A DNA stretch of 64,000 nucleotides from CATOSP01 sp965205385 (GCA_965205385.1 CBDBGS010000007.1:992001-1056000), one strand, 5' to 3'. Numbered from the stretch's first letter, positions 51,254 to 60,553 are shown. The notes: generated from the letters alone by a model not told the origin. Translations and numbers: made by a program.

Positions 51254-54200
51254 TTATCCCAGATTCAGAGGAGCACCCTCTGGCTTCTTCAAGGACTGTC
51301 CCCAAAGTCGTCTTTCGGTGGATTCGGGGTTAGGTCCAGGTTCGTCCTCCCAGGCGGCCTCGGAATGTTTGAAAGCTGGTGCCCACCCGTACTCACCAAA
51401 GAAGACACCGAACAAATCTCGAGTCCCGGGGCCTGCCAGTTGGATGTTTTCAGCAGACCTAGACCACTCAGCAAAGGTGTCCACATCCCCCTTTTTGATG
51501 AGGTAGCCAACGCATGAGATTCGAATTTCTCTCCTCAGCGTATCGAACGGATCAACGTCGGCAGGATGAGGCTGTTGCCAAACAGAGTGCCCGTACACAT
51601 TCAGCCAACGCGTCCCATCGGCTGGATGACGAACTTGCAAGAGAGGCTTAATCTGCGGGATGTCCGCCGTCCGAGACACCCACTCGCCGTGTTCGACCTC
51701 CTCATCCCAGGATTCGTATAGCTGCTCGCTCCACCAAGCTGGTGCGTGGGGCCCCCAAGAGGTGCCGCCCGGCCTGGACAGGAGTGTAAAGGAGGGATCA
51801 ATGTCGCGGAGCATCGGCTGCCATGGGCCGCGGTAGTATCGGTCACTTGGTGAGCCCCACCGGGGTCGATACTGAAAATGGTCGGAGATATAGGCCATGA
51901 TTTCATGATAGGCAATCCACTGATATTTTTTGCCCATTCGCTCCGGCTTCGCGGCATCCCTACCCGAGTACCCTATATCGAACCGGTCGAACTGCCCAAA
52001 GAGTTCAATGGTCCATCCCAGGTCGAAGACGCGCCAGATGATGTACCGTTGAATTAGGCTCTTGTCAAAGCGCGGGCCTTCTCTTCCTTCTTGCTCGCCT
52101 TCTTCACGCAGGATCGCCTCCATCTCGGCGCGATGTTCCTCAGTCAGCTCCGACATCAGACGCTCATACGATACCTCAACCTGCCGGCGTGCCTGTTCGT
52201 CGTCCTGTTCATCGGTTTGTTCGCCGATGGGCAGCACAAGGGAACCCTCGACTTCGTCTGAGTCTCCCTCGGCATCTTTCATTTTCCCGAACACCAGACG
52301 GATCAACAGTGGCAGCTTGGATTTGGCTGTTTCATACTTGTTCCAAGCCGCTAGCTCGGGCTCGTTTAGCTCTAGCAGCAGAGCTTGTTTCCGCTCTTCC
52401 GGCGACTTCCAGGGTTCTTCACCCAATCTAAGCGACAGCCAATCTGAGGAAAAATCGTCGCCTATCACGTAACGAGCGAAATCATCATCCATCACCGACC
52501 AACGGATGCGGTTTCTTGACCATTCAAGGTCGCCTCCGTCCCACGCTCCTTTGCCCCACCTGGGGGTCAATGCTTCAACACAGTCCTCGCTGGGTATGGG
52601 CGGCCAAATGCTGTTGTAGGGAGGGCGTATCAGCCTTTCGTCCAGCGGCACGTTAGCGCCGAGGCAGATGGCGCGCTCGATGACGCCAAGAGCATAGTCC
52701 CGAAGCAGGATATGCGCTGGGGGACTGCCTGACGCGAACACATGCCTGTACACGGCCGCAGCCAAATTACCCACCGAAGCCACATCGTGGCTCCGCATTG
52801 CAACCCCGTAGGCTGCCGCGTATACACGCTCAGAGACATAGGGGTCGTCCACATCAGCGAAGCGATCAACTAGGCGCACCGTGGATTCAACGCGTCCAGT
52901 TAGCAGGCGGACCAGGCCCTTGGTTGCCCTGTCTCGCAGGGGCCGGTTAGGAGTAGCAAACATCCACACTAGGGTGGTTGCCCCTAGATCTACCACCGCA
53001 GGTTCAATCCGGTTATCAGGAAATACATTCGATGCCCAATCTACCAAACGGTCAATCGCACCCTCTTCTCCCCAAGCTCTGTGTAGGGAGGTGCTCCACC
53101 AAGCGTCCCGTTCACCCATGGCGTCCTGGCGAAGTCTCTTATCGAGAAATTCAGCGTTAAAAAAGTGATCCGGGACTGTGGAAACAGTCAGCAAGGCTTC
53201 AAGCGGGTCGCCCCAGATTTTGCCCGCCTCGATAAGCTCATCGAAAACCGCGAGGGTATCATCGGAAAAAGCCTCAAGGCTTCGCCATACGACACTTTCT
53301 AGGAATGCCTCCCCAACCCGTGTGTCGTTCCAAAGTTTAGGAGCCAACCTTACAAGTTCTTTTCCTGTAAGCTCGGGAACTTGGACTGACAAAGCGTCAA
53401 GGAGTCCAGAACGTACATATCCATCCCCCCGGCAAAGAAATGCCAACCCTCCGGCTTCGGAGAATGCGACATCCGGTTCAACGTTTTCTAAGTGCGTATG
53501 AAGAAGGTAATCCGCGACGATATGATCCGCGAATCGGTCGTAGGCAATGAGAACGACCTCTTTTGAGGGGTCTTTGGTCCACCAAGCCTTGTCTTCAACT
53601 AAGACCCCCTCTGAGACTAAACCGCGATAAAGGGAATTACTATAGGTCCTGCCTGGAAGCAATTGGTCCATCATCTCTTGAGCGCGGTCCCTCGGAATCG
53701 ATCGGCTCCCGGTTTCGATTGTCTCCTTGGCTACTCTTTCTATCCCCTTTCGGACCAGCAGATCTTTCTCGTTGTAATCTAGCTGATGGGAGGCAGCGAG
53801 CTTCGAGTTGATGGCGTCAAGAAACAAATCGAACACGGCAGTAATTCCGTGGAATCCGTGTGGAATACGCCTATCTCCCCTATGGTGCAAACCTTGACAA
53901 AGAATCTTCAGGAATAGAGGGTTCTTGAACTCCGGCTGCAATATCGGGACTGAAGGGAACTCCAGATCATAGAAAGAGAAGTATGTTCGTACGGCGTCAT
54001 ATTCCCTGCCCGCAAAGCCTTCGTGAATCAGGATGGCCCCTTGTTCGACGACCTCTGCGGGGAGAATGGATTTCTCGTAGGATGAGCGGACGGAAAGCAC
54101 GACGCTAATCCAAGGGGACTTTTCGAGCCGAGCCAAGAAGGAAGATAGGTGGGCAGGCCAAATCTCTCCGCCCCGGCCTTCATTAACGGCATCAATCATC

Positions 54201-55480
54201 ACTAGAGTCCGGGAGTTCGAGGCCTGCCCAGCGGCTTCCAAAGCGCCGATGAATTGATCTGGGGACTTGCCCTGCAACCCAAGCTGTTGCAGTAATTGCG
54301 TCCACGGTTCACCCTGTTGTGAAAACCATTGACCCAAGAGTAGGACTACGGGAGTGCCCGCTTCAACACGCTCACTAGCGAAGTCGCACAGCAGGTGGGT
54401 TTTGCCAGTGCCTGCGTCGCCTTTGAGTATCATTAAATTGTTGTTGAAGAACTGATCTGCTAGAGAAAGACGGGATCGGGCATGGCTCAAGTTACGCCTC
54501 AGCCGGTAAATGCGGCTCACCCAATTCCCATAGGGGTTGCTGGAATAGGAATATGCCCGGGTGTCTGGGTTCTTTTGAGCGTCGTAGTCCCTTTCGAGTT
54601 GTCGCAGGTCTTCGAGAACCTCGTCGGCTATAGATTCCACCTGTCCAATACTGTCGGAAATGCTCAGAAAAGGCACTTCGTCGATAGGGGTGGACTCCAA
54701 GGCTGCGAACTGTTCTAACATAACCTTTCCGAGTTGCGGCAGTCCGCGCAAGTTAAGTCGCTTTAAGGGGTCGTCTTCTTTTGACGCCCCAGGAGCGACA
54801 ATTCTAAACTCGCTTCTCAGATCACGGGCGAGCGCTTTTACCCGGTCAAGAGCGTCTACTGTACGAGCAAAAGCCGCCATACGTTGGACAACATCAAGCT
54901 CAACATGAACCTCTGGTGTATATCTGGGCCCTGCTCCTCTGATCGCCTCCTGAAGGCGGGCACTAAACCAACCTTTATTGAACTCGACCTCTCCGAACCA
55001 GAACAACAGCCGCCCACATTCACTCTGTTTGGAGAGTTTGTCAATAAGCTCCGACGAACCCCACCAAACAAACTCTACTGTCCTCCCTAGAACTTGTGCC
55101 CAGCCCGTCCACTTCTCGACGTGCTCGTCCCATCTTTCCAAAGTAGACTTCCGACCAAGGACGCGGGCATCCGGTCGGTCCATTGGAGCACAGACGTAGT
55201 AACGGACGAGGGCAGTGTGCTTGGCTAAAGCACGTTTGACCGAATCGTCAAGTTGCGACCATTGCGAGTTACCCAGGGCATCGAAATACTTCGCTTGCCA
55301 TCCCCACTCCGTACCATCGGGAAGGGTGCAAAAGCATTCGACTCCGGCGTCGGGGACACCTTTTCTGTTGAATTGGGCGTCGTTCGGCGTCTCGGCCCTA
55401 GCCAACTGGGCGCATAATTCCTCGAAGGCATTGGCTTGTGAGCCGTTTAACGGATGGATTGCTTTCCAATCTAAACTCAT
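51254..55480 (-). CDS. Avs-like STAND NTPase with N-terminal PD-(D/E)xK nuclease domain
   Basis: 1408 aa. Residues ~1-170 form an Mrr/PD-(D/E)xK-like nuclease: PDAGVECF (D44, E48) and GWQAKYF (Q62-x-K64). Residues ~340-640 are a STAND/NACHT-type ATPase, with Walker A GDAGTGKTH at 354-362 and Walker B TLVMIDAVNEG (D430). The long C-terminal ~750 residues look like a helical repeat sensor ending in a WQPMLRDIDPS region. This N-nuclease/STAND/C-sensor plan is that of antiviral Avs proteins, which bind phage terminase or portal and then degrade DNA; the trigger here is unknown. ATG 55480 has AGAAGGAA just upstream. The stop is only ~46 bp from the IS1380 transposase start. Confidence 0.75.
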   Translation of the reverse strand: MSLDWKAIHPLNGSQANAFEELCAQLARAETPNDAQFNRKGVPDAGVECFCTLPDGTEWGWQAKYFDALGNSQWSQLDDSVKRALAKHTALVRYYVCAPMDRPDARVLGRKSTLERWDEHVEKWTGWAQVLGRTVEFVWWGSSELIDKLSKQSECGRLLFWFGEVEFNKGWFSARLQEAIRGAGPRYTPEVHVELDVVQRMAAFARTVDALDRVKALARDLRSEFRIVAPGASKEDDPLKRLNLRGLPQLGKVMLEQFAALESTPIDEVPFLSISDSIGQVESIADEVLEDLRQLERDYDAQKNPDTRAYSYSSNPYGNWVSRIYRLRRNLSHARSRLSLADQFFNNNLMILKGDAGTGKTHLLCDFASERVEAGTPVVLLLGQWFSQQGEPWTQLLQQLGLQGKSPDQFIGALEAAGQASNSRTLVMIDAVNEGRGGEIWPAHLSSFLARLEKSPWISVVLSVRSSYEKSILPAEVVEQGAILIHEGFAGREYDAVRTYFSFYDLEFPSVPILQPEFKNPLFLKILCQGLHHRGDRRIPHGFHGITAVFDLFLDAINSKLAASHQLDYNEKDLLVRKGIERVAKETIETGSRSIPRDRAQEMMDQLLPGRTYSNSLYRGLVSEGVLVEDKAWWTKDPSKEVVLIAYDRFADHIVADYLLHTHLENVEPDVAFSEAGGLAFLCRGDGYVRSGLLDALSVQVPELTGKELVRLAPKLWNDTRVGEAFLESVVWRSLEAFSDDTLAVFDELIEAGKIWGDPLEALLTVSTVPDHFFNAEFLDKRLRQDAMGERDAWWSTSLHRAWGEEGAIDRLVDWASNVFPDNRIEPAVVDLGATTLVWMFATPNRPLRDRATKGLVRLLTGRVESTVRLVDRFADVDDPYVSERVYAAAYGVAMRSHDVASVGNLAAAVYRHVFASGSPPAHILLRDYALGVIERAICLGANVPLDERLIRPPYNSIWPPIPSEDCVEALTPRWGKGAWDGGDLEWSRNRIRWSVMDDDFARYVIGDDFSSDWLSLRLGEEPWKSPEERKQALLLELNEPELAAWNKYETAKSKLPLLIRLVFGKMKDAEGDSDEVEGSLVLPIGEQTDEQDDEQARRQVEVSYERLMSELTEEHRAEMEAILREEGEQEGREGPRFDKSLIQRYIIWRVFDLGWTIELFGQFDRFDIGYSGRDAAKPERMGKKYQWIAYHEIMAYISDHFQYRPRWGSPSDRYYRGPWQPMLRDIDPSFTLLSRPGGTSWGPHAPAWWSEQLYESWDEEVEHGEWVSRTADIPQIKPLLQVRHPADGTRWLNVYGHSVWQQPHPADVDPFDTLRREIRISCVGYLIKKGDVDTFAEWSRSAENIQLAGPGTRDLFGVFFGEYGWAPAFKHSEAAWEDEPGPNPESTERRLWGQSLKKPEGAPLNLG

Positions 55481-55883
55481 TTCCTTCTCTTGATTTAGAC
55501 GTGAGAAATCGCTCGATTCATGCGAATTCGTCTCCGAAGAGATTACTCCACTTGCACAGACTTTCGCGGGTCTTGGGCTCTTCGAAAGCGGCGTTGAGGC
55601 CTTGAACTGATTGTTGTAAGCCCCAAATTGACACGTTAAGTTAAAACATTGCTCCTGTATCCAGTGTAATGGGCGGAGTTTAAGTGTGCCAAACGGGCGG
55701 GATTGACCGTTGACTGAGATGGTGCTCGCCTACCCTGCAAAGTGCGGCAGAACTCTATGCAGCCGAACGCCCTCATCGGTTGCGAAGCTGTCTGAGGTCG
55801 GAGATGGGCAAATATATCTGAGGAGACTCGACGACGGAGTTTGTCAAGTTCCCGTCTTTTAGTAGACTGAGGTGGGCCGAGTT

Positions 55884-55915
55884 AAACCCGTGATAAATGA
55901 GCTTATCACGAGTTT
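55884..55915. promoter_or_regulatory. dif-like recombination core site upstream of the tyrosine recombinase
   Basis: Two 13-bp arms, AAACCCGTGATAA and TTATCACGAGTTT, are complementary except at one position and are separated by the 6-bp spacer ATGAGC. The geometry is that of tyrosine-recombinase core sites such as dif. It ends 12 bp before the recombinase ATG. It could also be an autoregulatory operator. The rest of the gap 55481-55927 shows no gene. Confidence 0.5.
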
Positions 55916-55927
55916 TACTGAGGCCAC

Positions 55928-56863
55928 ATGACCACCGATCTGGCTACCGTCCCTGATCTCCGCGAGTCCCTGGAACTGTCCGGTCGCGACCGCGAGGCGG
56001 CCGAGGCAGTCGCCTCCGGCCTCCGGGACGCCAAGGCCGAGAACACCCGCCGGTCCTACGCCTCCGCCTGGCGGCGCTTCCAGACCTGGGCTGACGCCGG
56101 CGGCTACACGTCACTCCCCGCCAGTCCGCAGGCCGTGGCTCTCTACCTGGGCCACCTGGCGGCGACAGGCCGGTCCATTGCCAGCATCGAGCAGGCCCGG
56201 GCCGCGGTCTCCCACTTCCAGGCCGCCGCCGGCATGCAGAAGGCCGACAATCCCGCTCGTCACCCGGTCGTCGCCGAGGCCGTGAGGGGCTGGCGCAACC
56301 AGGCCCCGGCACCCCGGCAGGCCGAGCCCTCACCTCCGACGCCCTGGCCCGGGTCCGGGAGGTCCTGCGGGTGCCTAGGCGGGGCCGCGGCGGAAGGATG
56401 GAATCCGCAGAGACTGCCCAACGCCGCGCCGCCCTGGACCTGGCCATCATCGGGGTCCTGGCCGACGGCGGGCTGAGACGGTCCGAGGCCGCCGCCCTGA
56501 CCTGGGGCGACGTGGAGCTGTGGGCCGACGGCACCGGCCGACTCACGGTCCAGAAGGGCAAGAACCAGGTCGAGCCGGCAACGGTGGCGGTGACCGCGGC
56601 CACCGCCCGGGCCCTGCGGGAAATCCGGACCGATGATGCTGACCCCTCAGCTTTGGTGTTCGGTCTCACCGGAGAGGCCCTGGCCAACCGGGTGCGCGCC
56701 GCGGCAAGAGCTGCCGGCCTGGGCGACGGGTTCACCGGACACAGCGGCCGCATCGGCATGGCGAGGCGGATGGTGGTGCCAGGGCCGGTGGAAGCACGGG
56801 GACATGGTGGCCCGCTGCACCCGGGGCGAGGCAGCAGGGGAGGCACTGAAGTGGCTGACCTAG
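55928..56863 (+). pseudogene. Tyrosine recombinase, two frameshifts and altered catalytic Tyr
   Basis: From ATG 55928 the N-terminal SAM-like domain reads AENTRRSYASAWRRFQTWAD and QAVALYLGHLAATGRSIAS. Near 56326 one G is missing and the frame moves to TSDALARVREVLR…, then the catalytic GVLADGGLRRSEAAALTW (first Arg) and GHSGRIGMA (His-x-x-Arg). Near 56775 a second shift leads to GRWKHGDMVARCTRGEA, where related recombinases have Tyr in place of the Cys at codon 56816. The gene is therefore inactive by several criteria. It resembles compact integrases of mobile elements. Confidence 0.8.
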
Positions 56864-56915
56864 CCTCTCATTCCTGTGCTCCGCTGAATCCAGAGACCTT
56901 CCGGGAGCACCAGAA

Positions 56916-57185
56916 ATGAAAATCAGTCACAAGATGGTGCTACACATCTACTTCATGGCCGTCGTGGGCCATGTGGTGGGAACAATATGGCCCCTCGTCA
57001 TTCCCGACGTCCATATCCTGACCATGCCCTCCGAACTCAACATGCCCCCATTATTCACCACCATATGGATACTGACGATGGTGGGCCTCGCTTTGGGCGT
57101 GGTCACAGCAGTCCTGTCTGACAGGCACAACGAAACCAAGGGGCGGAGTCATCCCTCAGCAGAAGCCCATCCCCACCGGCACTGA
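56916..57185 (+). CDS. Small membrane protein of unknown function
   Basis: 89 aa with two predicted transmembrane helices: IYFMAVVGHVVGTIWPLVI at ~11-29, and FTTIWILTMVGLALGVVTAV at ~47-66. A His-rich, charged C-terminus (HNETKG…AEAHPHRH) follows. ATG 56916 has GGGAG about 9 nt upstream. It lies 52 bp after the recombinase remnant. No family recognised. Possibly element-borne. Confidence 0.5.
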   Translation: MKISHKMVLHIYFMAVVGHVVGTIWPLVIPDVHILTMPSELNMPPLFTTIWILTMVGLALGVVTAVLSDRHNETKGRSHPSAEAHPHRH

Positions 57186-57282
57186 CTGCGCTCATATGGG
57201 CTGTACCTGACCCGGCCATCGCCCACCTGAGTGTGAAATCGTCTGCCAGAAGGCCCCAGGCCCTCTTCGGTGGACCTAAGTG

Positions 57283-57311
57283 TACCGTATTGCGAACTTT
57301 CGAATGGGTGG
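57283..57311 (+). repeat. Gene-end repeat left of the YaaC cassette
   Basis: TACCGTATTGCGAACTTTCG… is similar over 29 bp to 58615-58644 (about 22 of 29 by eye). In frame it would read YRIANFRMGG. The two copies bracket the minus-strand YaaC-family gene. The surrounding 57186-57398 has no gene. Confidence 0.4.
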
Positions 57312-57398
57312 TACTCCTATGAGGAACCGGTTAGTCCACCCCGCTAGATTCTAGATGAGCTTAACGATTGCCGAGTTGGGAACCTCTCCATCCCGCCT

Positions 57399-58526
57399 TT
57401 AGGATACAGGACTAGCCGTGCCACCCGACAACAGCCCCGAATCGCCTTGACCTCCGCTGACATACCACACCTGCGAACCCAATACTTGGGGGTGTTGACG
57501 TACTTGCTTCGACAGTTCGGTCGGAAAGTCAGATTCGATGGCCTCGATAGCTTGGAAGATCAGGGGCCGGGAGAAATCACCTGGGGAGCCTGACAAAAGC
57601 GCCATCCACTCAGATGGGAAGTAACGGGCAAGGGTTCCCAGAATAAAAGAGGTCAAGTAAAGCTTGAAGAATTCGTTGAGCTTGTCACCATTAGGGAAGT
57701 CAGCAATTCCTTGCACCATCCCTTCCGTCTTTTCGTTGTCATGGAACAGTGGAAACTTGGACTCATGAGCGCCACCGGGTTCATGATGAAACACTAATCC
57801 ATATTGGGGAATGCCAAGTGTAAGATTCGGCCATCCTTTGGGCATTTGCTGGATAGTAACAGAGGGCTGGTCAACCAGCTTCAGCACTTCGTCCGGAGGC
57901 CCTGTAAACAGAAGGAAATGGGTTTCTTCTGCGTATCTGGTCACCGTCGTCGGGAACCACTTTGAGTCCTTGCCGGTTACACCTTGAAATGTGTGGCAAG
58001 TCTGTTTGAGTCGGGAGAGCAAATCTCCCAAGGTCAGGAGTTCCCCGGTCGTGCAAAACTTGATATCGCCGAGGTGGTGCTGGAGGACGGCCTTTGACCT
58101 TGATTGGTGGATGAAGTAGTGCGCTTGGTGGAAATTGGGAATTGATTCTACTAACTCCAGAAACGTGCCGCGCTCGGCTTGAATTCCCAAGTCAAGAATA
58201 TTTTTGATTCCACCGCTCATAGTGCCTCGCCAGTTCACCTCTTTCAGACCGTGCGACTGCGCAAGTGATTCTCCTTTCTTACCGGCATTCCTCAGAAGGA
58301 TCGCCCCCCTGGACAGGGACAGCACTCCGTAGTAGAGGAGGAGCGGCTTGACGCTCATATCCGCCGAGGAAGCGCTCTTAAAGTATTCCCGTCCCTGGAT
58401 GAAGAAGGCGTTAATCTGCCTTGTCTTGGCGGCGTTCATCTCCCGTTGATGGGTCTGTTGATACCAAGACCTAGCTAGGTCGTATGATTCGAACCGGGAG
58501 ATCTCGTGCCATTCTTGGTTAGTCAC
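57399..58526 (-). CDS. YaaC-family protein
   Basis: 375 aa. It matches the YaaC-like pattern: AKTRQINAFFIQGREYFKSA, SVKPLLLYYGVLSLSRGAIL (the K-P-L-L-x-Y motif near residue 61), HGLKEV…, and the C-terminal SFILGTLARYFPSEWMALLSG. The family is uncharacterised, found in Bacillus and in mobile regions. GTG 58526 has AGGAGGGG 7 nt upstream, a strong site. The gene stands alone between two gene-end repeats, so it looks like another inserted cassette. Function not assigned. Confidence 0.7.
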   Translation of the reverse strand: MTNQEWHEISRFESYDLARSWYQQTHQREMNAAKTRQINAFFIQGREYFKSASSADMSVKPLLLYYGVLSLSRGAILLRNAGKKGESLAQSHGLKEVNWRGTMSGGIKNILDLGIQAERGTFLELVESIPNFHQAHYFIHQSRSKAVLQHHLGDIKFCTTGELLTLGDLLSRLKQTCHTFQGVTGKDSKWFPTTVTRYAEETHFLLFTGPPDEVLKLVDQPSVTIQQMPKGWPNLTLGIPQYGLVFHHEPGGAHESKFPLFHDNEKTEGMVQGIADFPNGDKLNEFFKLYLTSFILGTLARYFPSEWMALLSGSPGDFSRPLIFQAIEAIESDFPTELSKQVRQHPQVLGSQVWYVSGGQGDSGLLSGGTASPVS

Positions 58527-58660
58527 AGATCACCCCTCCTCTCGCTGACAAGATGGTAACTGAGCAAACGTGGCGAATTAAGCCTTAATGGATCAAAGAA
58601 AAGTTGGCCTGCACATACGGAATTGCGAACTTTTCGCTGGGAGGTTCAGATATAAGGAGT

Positions 58661-58846
58661 TCAGTTTAGTGGGCCACCTAGACGGATTGACCTGCCTTCC
58701 GTCTGGGGAAGGGTCGTGTCCGTTTTCCTGAGCCGCATGGATTCTTCCTTGGCCTCTTCGAAGAGCCTTCTGTCCTCTTCCCGAGATTCCGGCTCAGCGG
58801 TGCTCCGTGACAACCGGTAGGGATCGATCCACTGGGGTTCGTCTCC
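58661..58846 (-). other. Short coding-like remnant between YaaC and DUF2971 genes
   Basis: The minus-strand frame reads GDEPQWIDPYRLSRSTAEPE and REEDRRLFEEAKEESMRLR, ending at TGA 58661. It is hydrophilic and helical. No suitable start codon with a ribosome binding site was found, so it is probably the tail of a lost gene or a very short gene starting at TTG 58813. The rest of 58527-58954 holds the second gene-end repeat (58615-58644) and nothing else recognised. Confidence 0.3.
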
Positions 58847-58954
58847 GGAAGGAGGTCGGGGTCGCCATCCTCTGCGAATATGACCGGAGTGGCGAACTCT
58901 GAGATCGATGGCTAAGTGTGTCGTATGTGTTCCAGGATTACATCCTGACGTGAT

Positions 58955-59695
58955 TTATGGCCATACCGGTGGGTTAGATAGTGAAGATTTGTTCACTGGT
59001 ACTCGTAGTCCGAAATTCTCTGCGGTTGCTTGGACAAGTTCCCTGAACCAGTCCTCGGCATACGGGGGGACGAAAATTTCGTGGATTAATTTGTCTAGGT
59101 CGACATCGTGGTAGATACCTACATCGCAGGTATCTGGTCCGTTGGCGATTATTTCGTTGTCGCGGATATGTAGGTGTTTGATGATGGCACGAACTTCCCT
59201 TTCGTGTGCGAAGCTCCTTCGTTTTGTAATGAACTGCGCTAACGGGTTGGATAGTTGAACGCGGGTGGTGTCGTAGTCTACGTATTCGACTTTTTCAATG
59301 GATACGACTTCTTTACCGATCAGGCTTTCCCTCAACGAATGGTAGGTCGTTCTTATTGCGATTCCTTCTCCATGTCCTGCGTAGAGCTTCCACATGGCGT
59401 CTGATTCGGTCTCGTTTTCGTGCCAGGAATTGATGAGTGTGTACCTGGGTCGGTTTCTCAGCATGAGGATGAGTGTGTTTTTGTGTTCGCCCAGCGTTGT
59501 GTCCTTGTGGATGGCTTGTATGGTCAGTTGTGTGAGTGAACCTTCGAAGGGATCCTCAAGTTTGTCTGCTCTGGCGAAGAACAGTGCCCTCTTTGTTAGG
59601 AGGGACGCGAACTTGGTGAATGACATGTATCTCCACAGGATTGCGTCCTGATCAGGTTGTGCCAGTGGATCTCGTTGTCGGTACATGAAAGTCAC
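58955..59695 (-). CDS. DUF2971 domain protein
   Basis: 246 aa. LWRYMSFTKFASLLTKRALFFARADKLEDPFEG is the characteristic DUF2971 opening (given here by its segments LWRYMS, FFARADKL, DPFEG). NSWHENETESDAMWKLY and SFAHEREVRAIIKH are its other signatures. The fold is related to ADP-ribosyltransferase-like domains in some analyses, but activity is not established. GTG 59695 overlaps the stop of the upstream HEPN gene by 4 nt (GTGA), so the two are translationally coupled. Their joint presence in a defence island suggests a two-component system. Confidence 0.75.
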   Translation of the reverse strand: MTFMYRQRDPLAQPDQDAILWRYMSFTKFASLLTKRALFFARADKLEDPFEGSLTQLTIQAIHKDTTLGEHKNTLILMLRNRPRYTLINSWHENETESDAMWKLYAGHGEGIAIRTTYHSLRESLIGKEVVSIEKVEYVDYDTTRVQLSNPLAQFITKRRSFAHEREVRAIIKHLHIRDNEIIANGPDTCDVGIYHDVDLDKLIHEIFVPPYAEDWFRELVQATAENFGLRVPVNKSSLSNPPVWP

Positions 59696-60468
59696 CAGGA
59701 GATGATTCTATCGTTTGGCCCCAACTGGTTCTGTATCCTCGCTAACGTCTCCGGGTCCAGGCTGACAAACCGGACAATTTGCTCTTGTTTTTGAGGGTTG
59801 ACAGTTATACTCAGCCTGTTCAACTGGTCTATCAGCAAGAACACATCGTTAACGGTGACCTCAGGTTTCCCGGGTTGGGAGCCCAACAGCTGAGGCACGA
59901 CTTTGGCATCGCTGAAGTATTCCTCTTCTGCGCGGCCTCCGGCGGTCGGATGCGTCAACCAGTTACGCAGGAATCGCAATTCACCCATGATGTCGGATTC
60001 CGCTTCTTTGATGGGAACGCCAAGAATCTTGACGATCATCGGACGGATGGTGTCCCCCCAATGACTAAAAATGGAGAGTACGAACGATCTAGCGTATAGC
60101 TTCCCGAACATTTCGTCTGAGAAGGATCGTACGGCCTCGCTGCATTTGACCCTCGTGCGGATGTACCGGCGGCTACCGCCCGGATATTCGCAATCAAGGC
60201 TGACCATTTCATCCTGCCCAATGTTCGCGGCCAGGTCCTTCTGCAGGCTCTCACGGCTCATGAGGACGCCGGTGAACCATATGAACATCAAATGCCATCC
60301 GCTGGCAAGATGTTCCAAAGTGTCAGTGATCGCCTGCGCTGCCTCGTCGTCGCAGTCGACCCCCGTGCAACGAAAGCTGACTTTCCCACCGGGCCAGTTG
60401 GTGAAAGCCAGCGACTCCTTCGTTGCCTGCTGGTCATCCCTCTCGCTGTCATCTGGTCGCATCGACAT
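59692..60468 (-). CDS. HEPN-type protein coupled to DUF2971
   Basis: 258 aa, no exact family recognised. The segment IMGELRFLRNWLTHPTAGGR contains R168-NWLT-H173, the HEPN ribonuclease motif R-N-x3-H followed by proline. It is preceded by long helices (AVRSFSDEMFGKLYARSFVL). The first ~100 residues are beta-rich with two Cys (FRCTGVDCDD). ATG 60468 starts the gene, with a purine-rich GGAG 10-14 nt upstream. The stop overlaps the DUF2971 start. If the pair acts like other HEPN systems, this protein would be the RNase effector; that is an inference. Confidence 0.6.
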   Translation of the reverse strand: MSMRPDDSERDDQQATKESLAFTNWPGGKVSFRCTGVDCDDEAAQAITDTLEHLASGWHLMFIWFTGVLMSRESLQKDLAANIGQDEMVSLDCEYPGGSRRYIRTRVKCSEAVRSFSDEMFGKLYARSFVLSIFSHWGDTIRPMIVKILGVPIKEAESDIMGELRFLRNWLTHPTAGGRAEEEYFSDAKVVPQLLGSQPGKPEVTVNDVFLLIDQLNRLSITVNPQKQEQIVRFVSLDPETLARIQNQLGPNDRIISW

Positions 60469-60553
60469 GGCCCATGCGTCTCCTTGAGCTCTCTCTGCTC
60501 GGTCATGAACTTCTCAAGTTGCACCGGCACCCGCAGCAACTCTGGCGAACATC

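Noticed and set aside
51213..51278. 10-bp inverted repeat GGGTGCTCCT/AGGAGCACCC as IS1380 ends
   Set aside because: Both arms lie on the same side of the transposase gene and no matching sequence was seen at the other end, so element borders were not assigned from it.
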